Below are positions 1 to 8,268 of a stretch of DNA of 29,521 nt, piece by piece. The notes under the pieces were generated by a model that was given only the letters and a program-made list of their open reading frames with translations, was not told the origin of the DNA and did no database searches. The position numbers were made by a program, and so were the translations under genes. The number at the start of each line of letters is the position of its first letter. Position 1 is the stretch's first letter. Origin of the DNA: JBDSLU01 sp031407765 (lineage in GTDB: Bacteria > Acidobacteriota > Vicinamibacteria > Vicinamibacterales > Vicinamibacteraceae); the NCBI GenBank assembly GCA_031407765.1, contig JANOIR010000489.1:1-29521 (forward strand), given 5' to 3'.

Positions 1-90
1 GGGGGGGGGGGGGCGGGGGGCTGGGGGGGGTGGCGCGCAAATTGGGTTTTTTTTCCCCCCCCCCCCCCCCCCGCCCGCGGGGAGCCCCCG
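1..90. other. Low-complexity poly-G/poly-C contig edge
   Basis: The first ~90 bases are runs of G (1-30), a short mixed stretch, a T run and then a long C run (55-73 and beyond). The composition differs abruptly from the coding DNA that follows, and the G and C runs can fold on each other. This looks like a sequencing or assembly artefact at a contig end. I would not interpret biology before about position 100. Confidence 0.75.
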
Positions 91-141
91 CCCTACACCA
101 ACTACTGATTCAGTCGATACAGGCCACTAGGATACCCGCGA

Positions 142-147
142 TACACT
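142..147 (+). promoter_or_regulatory. -10 box for leaderless ppc transcript
   Basis: TACACT lies exactly six bases before the GTG start of ppc, which would put the transcription start on the start codon. No Shine-Dalgarno sequence is visible. No good -35 box is seen, and the upstream sequence soon runs into the suspicious contig edge. The same spacing occurs at several other genes in this window. Confidence 0.5.
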
Positions 148-153
148 GCAGCC

Positions 154-2835
154 GTGTCCGCCGTCACCGATCCCCACAAGCCGCTGCGCGACGATGTCCG
201 GCTGCTCGGCGAGCTGCTCGGGCAAGCGATTCGGGCGCGTGAAGGCGAGCGGAGCTTCGCCCTGGTGGAGCGCGTCCGCGCCCTCGCGAAGAGCGGTCGA
301 TCCGGCGCCAGCGGCGACTTCGACACCCTCGCCGCCGAGCTCGGGGCGATGCCGGTCGACGAGGTGCTGCCGGTCGCACGGGCGTTCTCGCAGTTCCTGA
401 ACCTGGCCAACATCGCCGAGCAGCACCATCGCATCCGCCGCCGCCGGGCCTATCAGCAGGCGCCCGATCGGCCGGCGCAGCGCGGCTCCTGCGAGGAGAC
501 CTTCGGCCGGCTGATCGCCGCCGGGCTGAGCCCGGCCGACCTGCGTGACGCGGTCTGCTCGCTCGAGATCGAGCTGGTCCTGACGGCGCACCCGACCGAG
601 ATCGTCCGCCGCACGCTGCTCCAGAAATACGACCGCATCGCGCGGGCGCTGGCCGAGAAGGATCGGCCCGACCTGACCGTCTGGGAGCGGGAAGACGAGG
701 TCGAGACGCTGCGCCGCGAGATCGCGGCGTGCTGGGAGACCGACGAGATCCGCCGGGTGCGGCCGACGCCGCTCGACGAGGTCCGCGGCGGGCTCCTCGT
801 CTTCGAGCAGACGCTGTGGCAGGCGCTGCCGCGCTACCTGCGCGAGCTGGATCGCGCACTGACGGCACACACCGGATCGCCGCTGCCGCTCGAGGTATCC
901 CCGATCCGCTTCGGGACCTGGATCGGCGGCGATCGCGACGGCAACCCCAACGTCACCCCCGACGTGACCCGGCAGGCCGTCCTCCTCGGCCGCTGGATGG
1001 CCGCCGACCTCTACTTCCGCGAGGTCGACCTGCTGCGCAGCGAGCTGTCGCTGGGCCACGCCAGCGCCGAGCTGACCGCCCGCGTCGGCGCCGATCACGA
1101 GCCCTACCGCGCGCTGCTGCGCGACGTGCGCGAGCGCCTGCTGGCGACGCGCAAATGGGCCGAGTCGATGCTCGACGATCGCCGCGTCGGCGCCACCAGT
1201 GCGATCACGGTCAGCGCCGGCGCGGACGTCTACCTCGAGGTCGAGTCGCTGGCGGAGCCGCTGCGCCTGTGCGATCGATCGTTGCGGGAGACCGGCAACG
1301 CCGTCATCGCCGACGGCCGCCTCGCCGACTTCCTGCGCCGCCTGGCCGCCTTCGGCCTGACCCTGGCGCGCCTCGACATCCGTCAGGAATCGGACAAGCA
1401 CACCGCCGCACTCGACACCGTGACCCGCGCCCTCGGCCTGGGCGCCTACGCCGAGTGGAGCGAGGAGGACCGCCAGCAGTTCCTCATGCGCGAGCTCGGC
1501 GGCCGCCGGCCGCTGGTGCCGGCCAACCTCCAGGCCTCGCCCGAGGTCCAGGACGTCTTCGACACCTTCCGCATGCTGGCCCGGCTGCCATCGGGCTCGC
1601 TCGGGGCCTACATCATCACGATGGCCTCGGTGCCGTCGGACGTGCTCGCCGTGGAGTTGCTGCAGCGCGAGTTCGGCGTGGCCAAGCCGCTGCGCGTGGT
1701 GCCGCTCGTCGAGACCGCCGACGACCTGCGCCAGGCCGGATCGATGCTGCGCCAGCTGCTCTCGGTCCCGTGGTACCGCGAGCGCATCAACGGCCACCAG
1801 GAAGTGATGATCGGCTACTCGGACTCGGCCAAGGACGTGGGCCGGTTCGGCGCCGCCTGGGAGCTCTACAAGGCGCAGGAGGCGATCGTCGAGGCGTGCC
1901 GCGCCACCGGCGTCCGGGTGACGCTGTTCCACGGCCGCGGCGGCAGCGTCGGCCGCGGCGGCGGGCCGACCTACATCGCCATCCAGTCGCAGCCGCCGGG
2001 CTCGGTCGAGGGCCGCATCCGCGTCACCGAGCAGGGCGAGATGATCCAGGCCAAGTTCGGCCTGGAGGAGATCGCCGTCCGGACGCTCGAGATCTACACG
2101 ACCGCGACGCTCGAGGCGAGCCGCATGCCGGTGCGCCAGCCCACGCCGGAAGAGCGCGAGCGCATGGAGGCGATCGCCTTGGCATCGCGCATGGGCTACC
2201 GCGGCGTGGTCTACGACCATCCCCGCTTCGTCGAGTATTTCCGTGCCGTCACGCCCGAGCCGGAGCTGGCCCTGCTCAACATCGGCAGCCGCCCGTCGCG
2301 GCGGCCGGGCGGCCGGGCCGGTGTCGAGTCGCTGCGGGCGATCCCGTGGCAGTTCGCCTGGACGCAGACCCGGCTGCTGCTGGCGTCGTGGCTCGGCGTC
2401 GACGTCGCCATCGGCGACGCGCTGGCGCGCGGCGAGGGCGAGGCTCTGCGCACGATGTACCGCGAATGGCCGTTCTTCCGCTCGGCGCTCGACCTGATCG
2501 AGATGGTGCTGGCCAAGGCCGACGCGCGGATCGCCGCGCAGTACGATCGCGAGCTGGTGCCCGAGGATCTGCAGTCGCTGGGCGACGACCTGCGGGCCCG
2601 CCTCGACCGTGCGATCGCGGCGGTGCTCGGCGTGACCGGGCATGCCGAGCTGGTCGGCGACAACCCGGTGCTGCGCCGCTCGATCGACGTCCGCAACCCG
2701 TACGTCGATCCGATCAACCTGGTGCAGGTCGAGCTGTTGCGGCGCTCGCGCAGCGGCAAGGCCGACGAGACGCTCGAGCGCGCGCTGCTGGTGACCATGA
2801 ACGGGATCGCCGCGGGGCTGCGCAACACCGGATAG
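154..2835 (+). CDS. ppc: Phosphoenolpyruvate carboxylase
   Basis: Carboxylates phosphoenolpyruvate with bicarbonate to give oxaloacetate and phosphate, an anaplerotic step feeding the TCA cycle in the cytoplasm. The 893-residue product matches the usual bacterial length. Visible signatures in order: the TAHPTE motif with the catalytic histidine near residue 148, the GGDRDGNPNVT motif, the GYSDSAKD motif, the glycine-rich FHGRGGSVGRGGGP loop, NIGSRPSRR, and the classical C-terminus ending NGIAAGLRNTG. The GTG start was chosen because a -10-like box ends six bases before it and no upstream start looks better. The next gene begins four bases after the stop, so the two are probably co-transcribed. 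A gene for the opposing enzyme, PEP carboxykinase, lies at the far end of the window. Identification is secure; only the exact start is uncertain. Confidence 0.97.
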   Translation: MSAVTDPHKPLRDDVRLLGELLGQAIRAREGERSFALVERVRALAKSGRSGASGDFDTLAAELGAMPVDEVLPVARAFSQFLNLANIAEQHHRIRRRRAYQQAPDRPAQRGSCEETFGRLIAAGLSPADLRDAVCSLEIELVLTAHPTEIVRRTLLQKYDRIARALAEKDRPDLTVWEREDEVETLRREIAACWETDEIRRVRPTPLDEVRGGLLVFEQTLWQALPRYLRELDRALTAHTGSPLPLEVSPIRFGTWIGGDRDGNPNVTPDVTRQAVLLGRWMAADLYFREVDLLRSELSLGHASAELTARVGADHEPYRALLRDVRERLLATRKWAESMLDDRRVGATSAITVSAGADVYLEVESLAEPLRLCDRSLRETGNAVIADGRLADFLRRLAAFGLTLARLDIRQESDKHTAALDTVTRALGLGAYAEWSEEDRQQFLMRELGGRRPLVPANLQASPEVQDVFDTFRMLARLPSGSLGAYIITMASVPSDVLAVELLQREFGVAKPLRVVPLVETADDLRQAGSMLRQLLSVPWYRERINGHQEVMIGYSDSAKDVGRFGAAWELYKAQEAIVEACRATGVRVTLFHGRGGSVGRGGGPTYIAIQSQPPGSVEGRIRVTEQGEMIQAKFGLEEIAVRTLEIYTTATLEASRMPVRQPTPEERERMEAIALASRMGYRGVVYDHPRFVEYFRAVTPEPELALLNIGSRPSRRPGGRAGVESLRAIPWQFAWTQTRLLLASWLGVDVAIGDALARGEGEALRTMYREWPFFRSALDLIEMVLAKADARIAAQYDRELVPEDLQSLGDDLRARLDRAIAAVLGVTGHAELVGDNPVLRRSIDVRNPYVDPINLVQVELLRRSRSGKADETLERALLVTMNGIAAGLRNTG

Positions 2836-2839
2836 CGAC

Positions 2840-4234
2840 GTGTCGCGCCGCGCCTGGCTCGCTGCTGCGCGCCCCGCTCTCCATCGACGGCTCGGGCTGC
2901 TCTGGCTCGTGGCCGTCGTTCTCGTGATCTACCTGCCCGACCTCGGCCAGGGCTTCATCAAGGACGACTTCGCCTGGATCCGCTCCAGCCGTCTCGCCGG
3001 TCCCGGCGATCTCGTGCGGCTGGTGACCGAGCCCGCCTCCGGGTTCTTCCGGCCGCTGGTCGCGCTGTCGTTCGCGGCGAACGTCCAGGCGTTCGATCTC
3101 CACGCCTTTGGTTACGGCCTGACCAATCTGGCGCTGCTCGGCCTCTGCGCCGCCGGCCTGTGGCGGCTGGCGGCGGGGCTCGGCCTGGCGCCAGGGGCCC
3201 GACTGATCGCCGCCGCGCTCTTCTGCCTCAACTTCCACGGCATCAACCTGGCGCTCCTCTGGATCAGCGGGCGCACCGCGCTGCTCCTGTGCGCGGCGGC
3301 GACGTGGGCCGCGGTGGCGGCGGTGCGCGGCAGGCCGCTGCTGGCCGGCGTCCTGGCGTTCGCGGCGATGCTGTCCAAGGAGGAAGCCGTGGTGCTGCCG
3401 CTGGTCTTCGCGGCGTGGGCCGCACTCCGTGCCGACGGCGGATCCGCGGCCATCCGCGCCCGGGCGGCGATCGACGCGGCCTGGCCGAGTGGGCTGGCCC
3501 TCGTGGTCTACGGGGTGCTGCGAAGCCGCACCGCCGCGATGACCTTCGCGACGGCGCCGTCGTTCTACCAGGCGCGCCTCGACGCCAGCGGCGTCGCGAT
3601 CAACGTGCTCGAGTACCTCGATCGATCGACGACGCTCGCGGCCGCGGTCACGATCGCGGCGTGCCTCGTGGCGCGGCGCTGGCCGCGACTCGGTGCCGCC
3701 GACCGGCGCCTGCTCGTGCTGGCGGCGATCTGGGTGGCCGCGATGTTCGCGATCACGATCTGGCTGCCGGTCCGGTCCAGCCTCTACGCGGTGACGCCGT
3801 CGATCGGCACGGCGCTGGCGGCGTCGCTGTTGATCGCGCGCGCGTGGGACGGAGTCGCGACGAAGACCGCCCGGCTGGCGACCGCCGGCGCCCTGCTGCT
3901 GCCGCTGGCGCTGTGGCCGGTGTATCACGCCCGCAATCAGCGCCTGGCCAACGAAGCGCGCCTGTCGGCGGTGGCGATGCGGACACTGGCGCCGTTACGC
4001 GATGCGGCCCCTCCGATTGACGGCGTGGTGTTCGTCGACGACCCGCGGGCGCGGCCATCGCTCTACCATGCCTTCGGTCCGCACATGCCGAATGCCGTCG
4101 CGCTGGCCCTCGGGCGTTCGATTCCGGTCAGTCTGGACAACACACCCGACGCCAGTCTCTCGGGTCCGACCCCGAACAGCTCCTCGACACGACGATTCAG
4201 GCTCGAGAACGGCCGCTTGATCGACGCGCGCTGA
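2840..4234 (+). CDS. Multi-pass membrane protein, GT-C glycosyltransferase-like
   Basis: The 464-residue product is a polytopic inner-membrane protein. A first hydrophobic segment (about residues 18-35) is followed by an external loop containing acidic residues D42 and D43 in a KDDFAW context. That arrangement is typical of GT-C glycosyltransferases of the PMT/ArnT type, which use lipid-linked sugar donors. About eight further hydrophobic segments follow, then a soluble tail of about 80 residues. GTG start four bases after the ppc stop; no clear ribosome binding site, so translation may depend on re-initiation. The family assignment rests on topology and the acidic loop, not on a recognised full-length match. 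Substrate unknown. It could instead be another membrane protein of similar topology. Confidence 0.6.
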   Translation: MSRRAWLAAARPALHRRLGLLWLVAVVLVIYLPDLGQGFIKDDFAWIRSSRLAGPGDLVRLVTEPASGFFRPLVALSFAANVQAFDLHAFGYGLTNLALLGLCAAGLWRLAAGLGLAPGARLIAAALFCLNFHGINLALLWISGRTALLLCAAATWAAVAAVRGRPLLAGVLAFAAMLSKEEAVVLPLVFAAWAALRADGGSAAIRARAAIDAAWPSGLALVVYGVLRSRTAAMTFATAPSFYQARLDASGVAINVLEYLDRSTTLAAAVTIAACLVARRWPRLGAADRRLLVLAAIWVAAMFAITIWLPVRSSLYAVTPSIGTALAASLLIARAWDGVATKTARLATAGALLLPLALWPVYHARNQRLANEARLSAVAMRTLAPLRDAAPPIDGVVFVDDPRARPSLYHAFGPHMPNAVALALGRSIPVSLDNTPDASLSGPTPNSSSTRRFRLENGRLIDAR

Positions 4235-4236
4235 TC

Positions 4237-4266
4237 TACACTGGAGATCCGAAGCGAAGGTGGAGG
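4237..4266 (+). promoter_or_regulatory. Possible -10 box and Shine-Dalgarno for the 4272 gene
   Basis: TACACT (4237-4242) begins three bases after the previous stop codon and could act as a -10 box for a transcript with a ~23-base leader. A strong Shine-Dalgarno AGGTGGAGG (4258-4266) ends five bases before ATG 4272. It rules out the in-frame GTG at 4260, which lies inside that site. The -35 is unclear: TTGATC at 4217-4222 is only 14 bases away. Confidence 0.45.
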
Positions 4267-4271
4267 CCGCC

Positions 4272-4643
4272 ATGGTCGAAGCGTTGCACCTGCAGGAGCG
4301 CGAGCTGGCCGACGCCATGCTCGAAGGAATCGAGCGGCGGCCGGACCAGTCGTTCGGCGAGTACTACCGAGGGCACCGCAGTTCGTGCGCGCTCGGCGCC
4401 GCCTACGAAGGGATCTACCGGCTGCCGCGCAACGCCGACGGCATCCGGCCGAAGCGGCTCGACCTGCTGTTCGACTGCCTGGACAACGAGGTCCGCCGCT
4501 GCCCGGCTTGCACCCAGAAGCGCCTGCCGATCGGCGCGATCATCATCCACCTGAACGACCACCACCAGTGGTCGCGCGAGCAGATCGCGCAGTGGCTGCG
4601 CGACGACGCCGACGCCCGCGCCGCCGTAGCTGCGCGCAGTTAG
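4272..4643 (+). CDS. Conserved small protein, unknown function (SCALGAA / HLND motifs)
   Basis: A 123-residue soluble protein with a strong ribosome binding site. Features seen: SCALGAAYEG around residues 38-47, a CPAC cysteine pair at 77-80, and IIHLNDHHQWSREQIAQWL at about 91-109. From memory, the pairing of a GSCALGAA-type motif, a cysteine pair and a C-terminal HLND...W..E.I..WL motif recurs in small hypothetical proteins across many bacteria, with no established function. The cysteines C39, C77 and C80 with a histidine might bind a metal, but this is a guess. It follows the membrane protein gene closely, probably with its own promoter. The stop is directly followed by a repeat element. 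Existence as a gene is well supported; function is not. Confidence 0.75.
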   Translation: MVEALHLQERELADAMLEGIERRPDQSFGEYYRGHRSSCALGAAYEGIYRLPRNADGIRPKRLDLLFDCLDNEVRRCPACTQKRLPIGAIIIHLNDHHQWSREQIAQWLRDDADARAAVAARS

Positions 4644-4644
4644 C

Positions 4645-4863
4645 GACAGACGCCTGAGCGGCCGGGGCATTCCTGCCGGGCTCAGGTTCCGCAGGCCGGC
4701 AAGCCGTGCTCCGACCGCTGACGAGCGCGACGGGCAACGTCGCACTTGCGTGCGCCGTCGTGTCAGCCCGTCTGCGCACGTCTTGCGTGACTGCCGCCGC
4801 GTCGGCCTGCTCCACATTCGCCCTGCAGGAACGCCCCAGCCGCTGCCCCCTGCGTCTGCTGTC
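4645..4863 (+). repeat. TIR element, long copy A (~219 bp)
   Basis: This stretch recurs in opposite orientation at 8754-8971 with about nine in ten bases identical by eye. Its ends form imperfect terminal inverted repeats: GACAGACGC on the left and GCGTCTGCTGTC on the right, followed inward by GGCCGGGGCATTCCTGC and its near-complement GCAGGAACGCCCC. It holds no credible gene; the open frames crossing it are by-products of high GC. It resembles a MITE or REPIN-type non-autonomous element. It starts two bases after the stop of the 4272 gene. The 91 bases that follow (4864-4954), up to the stop of the minus-strand permease, show nothing I can identify. Confidence 0.8.
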
Positions 4864-4954
4864 AGCAGATGCGCGCGGCGGCTGATTCGCGGTCGCCCCT
4901 GCCGACGACGTTGAGACATCTGGCGAGCCTGCGCGATGGCATCGGTACTTTCGA

Positions 4955-6646
4955 TCAGTCTCCGTTCAGGCGTAACGGCGTGAGCTCGGTCGGCAGCTGT
5001 TCTTCGAACAGCAGGCTCGTCTGCCTGGCGTGACGTGCTCTGCGGATGCGGAGGGCGGCGGCTGCGGCGCTCAAGGCCAGGGCCATCACGAGCGCGACGC
5101 CATGATTGCGGAGTGACTCTCGGAGGGTGATACCCGTCGCGAGCGTGAACGTCACGTAGGCCGCGAAGGCCTTCACGCACATCTGAGGGACGAATCCCTT
5201 GCCTGGGATGTAGGAACAGGTGAACGGGACGCGGTGCCAGTCCGACATCTGGAACTCGACGAGCAGCCAACCGATCGCGGCCTCGACGAGCAGCACCGCG
5301 AGCACGGCGTGGCCCATCACCCACCACTGCAGGGGCGCGACCAGCGCGACGGGCAGCGCGACGGCCAAGGCGAGCACGGCGCGCACGCTGGCATCCGCGA
5401 CGTCGGCCCGCCCGTCGACGTCTTCCGTCATCCTGAAGATCCAGTTGGCGCGAAGGTCCAGCGGCACCGACAGGGCGAGACGGATTGCCGGTATCGACAG
5501 AAACACCATGGTCATCGGCGTCCACAGCAGGGTCCAGACCAGCGCGTCGTCGGCGGCCGCATCGAGCCGTTCGTGCCGCCAGCTCGCACTCAGGAGGCTG
5601 TTGAGCACCAGGCCGCCAGCCCCAGCCAGGAGGCCGGCGACCAGGCCCTGATGCAGGACGCTCCGCTGGATGGTGAGCGACACGAAGCGGTGGACGGCGC
5701 CCCGTACCGGCGCGCCCCTGCACCACGCGGCGACCACGCGTTCCCGGCCAGGCGCCTGCACGGGACCGGGCGATTGGAACGTCACGCGATCGAACCGGCG
5801 GTAGAGCCTGACGTACGCGACCACCGCGATGACGAGCGCGGCGACGGTCGCGATTGCCGCCTGGGCCGCTAGCATGCCGCGACCCGTGTCGCCGAGCAGC
5901 CAGCGTTCGAGTCCCGCGAACCATGCCGGCGGTGCCCACGCCAGCCACCACGCGTTGGCCTCGAACGCACCGGCCGTGGCCGGCAGGCGCGACACGAGCG
6001 GGAGCACCAGCACGAGACCGCCGATCACGACGATCCGCACCGCGCCCGAGAACGCCAGCAGACGGCTGCGCGACGCGAGGAGCACGAGCAGGCCGTGGAT
6101 GGCCACGATTCCGAGCGCCGCGAACAGGCTGCCGGCGATGCTCGACGCGACGAACGCTACCGCTGCCAGGACGACCGAGCCCGCCTTCGCGGCGCCAAGC
6201 AGGGTGAGCGCTGCGAGCGGCAGCAATCCCAGGTGGGACCCGACGATGAAGAGGCCGCCGAAGAGCAGGAGCGCGGCCAGCTTTGCGCCGAACACCACCG
6301 AGCGGGACAGCGGCTCCGCCATGAGGATGCGGAAGTCGGTCTCGTCGGGGAAGAGCGACTGGCCCACCAGCGCCATGGCAGCGGCCACGATCCACATGGG
6401 CAGGGCCATCAGGAACGCGTGGTCGGCGACGACCTCCCTCGCGTAGGCCTCGGGCGGGGCCCCGGCGAGCATCCCGTACTTCGCCATGAACACGCGCGTG
6501 AGCAGCAGGCCACCGGCGATCGCCAGCGCGAGGACTCCCAGCAGGACGCGCTTCAGCGACTCGGTCCCTTCGTCGGACAGGATGCCGAAGTCGAACAGGG
6601 ACGTGAAGAAGTGGTGGATCAGGACCACCGCGGGCCGATCACGCAC
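4955..6646 (-). CDS. ABC-2 type exporter permease, large multi-pass protein
   Basis: A 563-residue, very hydrophobic protein with about a dozen predicted membrane segments and short cytoplasmic loops. Its GTG start lies three bases after the ATPase stop, so it is the membrane partner of that ATPase. The N-terminal ~60 residues place a soluble segment before the first membrane helix, and the segment around residues 110-130 (ETDFRILMAEPLSRS) resembles loops in bacterial ABC-2 permeases that couple to the ATPase. The large size suggests a fused double permease that needs no second subunit. Substrate cannot be read from sequence. It is the last gene of a PadR-controlled cassette. The call as a transporter permease rests on context plus hydrophobicity. 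Confidence 0.8.
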   Translation of the reverse strand: MRDRPAVVLIHHFFTSLFDFGILSDEGTESLKRVLLGVLALAIAGGLLLTRVFMAKYGMLAGAPPEAYAREVVADHAFLMALPMWIVAAAMALVGQSLFPDETDFRILMAEPLSRSVVFGAKLAALLLFGGLFIVGSHLGLLPLAALTLLGAAKAGSVVLAAVAFVASSIAGSLFAALGIVAIHGLLVLLASRSRLLAFSGAVRIVVIGGLVLVLPLVSRLPATAGAFEANAWWLAWAPPAWFAGLERWLLGDTGRGMLAAQAAIATVAALVIAVVAYVRLYRRFDRVTFQSPGPVQAPGRERVVAAWCRGAPVRGAVHRFVSLTIQRSVLHQGLVAGLLAGAGGLVLNSLLSASWRHERLDAAADDALVWTLLWTPMTMVFLSIPAIRLALSVPLDLRANWIFRMTEDVDGRADVADASVRAVLALAVALPVALVAPLQWWVMGHAVLAVLLVEAAIGWLLVEFQMSDWHRVPFTCSYIPGKGFVPQMCVKAFAAYVTFTLATGITLRESLRNHGVALVMALALSAAAAALRIRRARHARQTSLLFEEQLPTELTPLRLNGD

Positions 6647-6649
6647 GGG

Positions 6650-7414
6650 TCACCTTCCGGAGATGGTGTCCAGGATCTCCCGGGCGAGGGGCGCGAAATC
6701 GGGCTGATGCGTCGCCCGGACAAACGTCTCCTCGAGGGAACCGGGTCCCTCCCGCTCGAACTCCGACATGCGCCGCTCGAGGACAATCCGTCCCGACGAC
6801 AACACGATCACGCGCGAGCACAGCTTCTCCACCATGTCGAACCGGTGCGTGCTGAAGAAAATCATCCGGCCCTCGCTGGCGAGCATCTGCAGGAGCGTGC
6901 GGAGCAGCAGGCCGGCATTGACGTCGAGGCCCGAGAACGGCTCGTCGAGCACGAGCAACCGCGGATTGTGGAGGAGCGCCGACGCGACCAGGACGCGCTG
7001 ACGCATGCCCTTCGAGAACGTCGTCATCGACTTGTAGCGGCTGTCGTGCAGCTGGAGCAGCCGCAGCAGCTCGGGGACGCGCGTCTGCAGCGTCCGGGAC
7101 GGCAGTCGGCGCAGCCGGCCGACGAGCATCAGATACTCTCCGGCCGTGAGGTGCGCATACAGCGACGGTTCCTCCGGGACGTAGCCGATCTGACGCTTGT
7201 AGGCAATCGGATCGTCGGGTGCCCGGATGCCGAGGAGCGACAGCTCGCCGGCGGTCGGTTCCAGCAGCCCGACGACAAGGTTGACCGTCGTGCTCTTCCC
7301 CGAGCCGTTCGGGCCCAGGTAGCCGACGATCTCTCCCGGATGCAGATCGAAGCTGACCCGGTCGAGCGCCAACAGGCCGCCGTAGCGTTTCGTCAAACCG
7401 CGAGCCTGGAGCAT
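6650..7414 (-). CDS. ABC transporter ATP-binding protein
   Basis: ATPase subunit of the exporter. The 254-residue protein shows Walker A GPNGSGKST (34-42), a Q-loop region near residue 75, the ABC signature FSKGMRQR (133-140, a variant of LSGGQ), Walker B LLVLDE (153-158) and the switch histidine in FFSTHR. The FSKG-type signature is common in ABC-2 drug or lipid exporters of the CcmA/NatA type. ATG start six bases after the stop of the upstream small membrane protein; the permease begins three bases after its own stop, so translation of all three is closely linked. It hydrolyses ATP at the cytoplasmic face of the inner membrane. Transported substrate unknown. Confidence 0.93.
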   Translation of the reverse strand: MLQARGLTKRYGGLLALDRVSFDLHPGEIVGYLGPNGSGKSTTVNLVVGLLEPTAGELSLLGIRAPDDPIAYKRQIGYVPEEPSLYAHLTAGEYLMLVGRLRRLPSRTLQTRVPELLRLLQLHDSRYKSMTTFSKGMRQRVLVASALLHNPRLLVLDEPFSGLDVNAGLLLRTLLQMLASEGRMIFFSTHRFDMVEKLCSRVIVLSSGRIVLERRMSEFEREGPGSLEETFVRATHQPDFAPLAREILDTISGR

Positions 7415-7420
7415 CGACGG

Positions 7421-7864
7421 CTATCTCCGACCGACGCGGCGTGGCCGGTGCACCCACAGGTTGAAGACGATCGTCACCACGATCACCATCACGACGACCG
7501 CAGCGAGCAGCACGACGCCGACGCTCTCCGCATCGACCCCGTCGGTCGGGAGGTGGAAGGTCAGGCGTAGCACCGCCGAGGCGAGCCCGGCGATCACGAC
7601 GAGTGAGCAGACGAGCGCCACGCACGCGATGGCTGGAAGGCCCGTCCGCAGCCACTGGACGACGATCGTCCGCGCGAGGTCCACGCTCATGACGAAGCGC
7701 AGCGTCCACACCGCCATGGCTCCGCTGGAGGCCACCTCGCCGCGGGCCTCGTCGAAGTCGCAGGCCATCTCTTCGCCATGTTCACGGCGAAACTCGCCGG
7801 GACAGAGCCGGAGGGCGGCGCGATACAGCCGGGCATCGAACAAGGCCAAGGGAACGGTGGCCAT
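7421..7864 (-). CDS. Small permease-prefix-like membrane protein
   Basis: A 147-residue protein. The N-terminal part contains LYRAALRLCPGEFRREHGEEM (about residues 13-33), which closely resembles the permease prefix found at the front of PadR-linked macrolide-exporter-like permeases in Acidobacteriota. It then has about three hydrophobic segments (near residues 50-70, 75-105 and 115-137) and a basic tail. Here the prefix is a separate protein rather than fused to the permease. Start ATG 7864 with a purine-rich GAGGGG ahead of it, six bases after the PadR stop. Probably an accessory subunit of the exporter encoded downstream; role not established. Confidence 0.7.
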   Translation of the reverse strand: MATVPLALFDARLYRAALRLCPGEFRREHGEEMACDFDEARGEVASSGAMAVWTLRFVMSVDLARTIVVQWLRTGLPAIACVALVCSLVVIAGLASAVLRLTFHLPTDGVDAESVGVVLLAAVVVMVIVVTIVFNLWVHRPRRVGRR

Positions 7865-7870
7865 TACCCC

Positions 7871-8203
7871 TCAGCCTCGCGATCCCCGAGGCTGGATGCG
7901 GTGGGCACGGGCGGCGTCGAGCAGCGCCCCGAGCCTGTCCACCTCCGACTTGAGGGCCTCGCGGCCGGTTCGTGTCATGCGGTAGTAGCGCCGGCGCTGG
8001 TCGACGTCCGTGCCCGGCGGCGCCGCGTCCTCGACCCATCCCGCTTCCATCAACCGCTGCAGCGTCCCGTAGATCGTGCCCGGGCCGAACCGGAGCTGGC
8101 TGTCCACATGGACTTGGACGTCCTTGAGAATCGCGTAGCCGTGGCGCTCGCCGCCGGCCAGCGCCAGCAGGACGTGAACGACCGCAGGAGTCATCGCCGC
8201 CAT
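7871..8203 (-). CDS. PadR-family transcriptional regulator
   Basis: A 110-residue winged-helix regulator, the first gene of the exporter cassette. It shows the PadR hallmarks: VVHVLLALAGGERHGYAILKDV at the N-terminus, the GPGTIYGTLQRLMEAGWVE recognition-helix region at about residues 40-58, the DQRRRYYRMTRTGREAL wing (about 68-84) and a short C-terminal helix for dimerisation. PadR proteins usually repress their own promoter and an adjacent transporter or stress gene. The start ATG 8203 was chosen because it follows AGGAA and a very good promoter; an open frame running further upstream crosses that promoter and is rejected. A second ATG at 8194 is possible. Effector unknown. Confidence 0.92.
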   Translation of the reverse strand: MAAMTPAVVHVLLALAGGERHGYAILKDVQVHVDSQLRFGPGTIYGTLQRLMEAGWVEDAAPPGTDVDQRRRYYRMTRTGREALKSEVDRLGALLDAARAHRIQPRGSRG

Positions 8204-8215
8204 GTTCCTGCCACG

Positions 8216-8244
8216 TGTATATCCGCTACAGGAATAGTTGTCAA
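8216..8244 (-). promoter_or_regulatory. Sigma70-type promoter and candidate PadR operator
   Basis: On the minus strand TTGACA (8239-8244) and TATACA (8216-8221) are separated by exactly 17 bases, close to the ideal housekeeping promoter. The -10 box overlaps an inverted repeat TGTA-N7-TACA (8216-8230), a plausible PadR operator for autorepression. An AGGAA ribosome binding site follows, then ATG 8203. The promoter is seen directly; the operator role is inferred. Confidence 0.8.
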
Positions 8245-8268
8245 CTGCTCGACTCAGATCGCGCAAGC

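Noticed and set aside
127..2643. Very long minus-strand open frame opposite ppc
   Set aside because: It is a mirror of a well-conserved gene in GC-rich DNA; its translation is low-complexity (Arg, Gly, Ala rich) with no recognisable domain. Similar long antisense frames occur opposite most genes here.
4543..4860. Short open frames across repeat copy A, and similar ones across B and C
   Set aside because: Their peptides are simply translations of the repeat in several frames and differ between copies by frame; there is no ribosome binding site.
8204..8266. N-terminal extension of the PadR open frame
   Set aside because: The extension crosses the consensus promoter; the PadR fold starts after ATG 8203.
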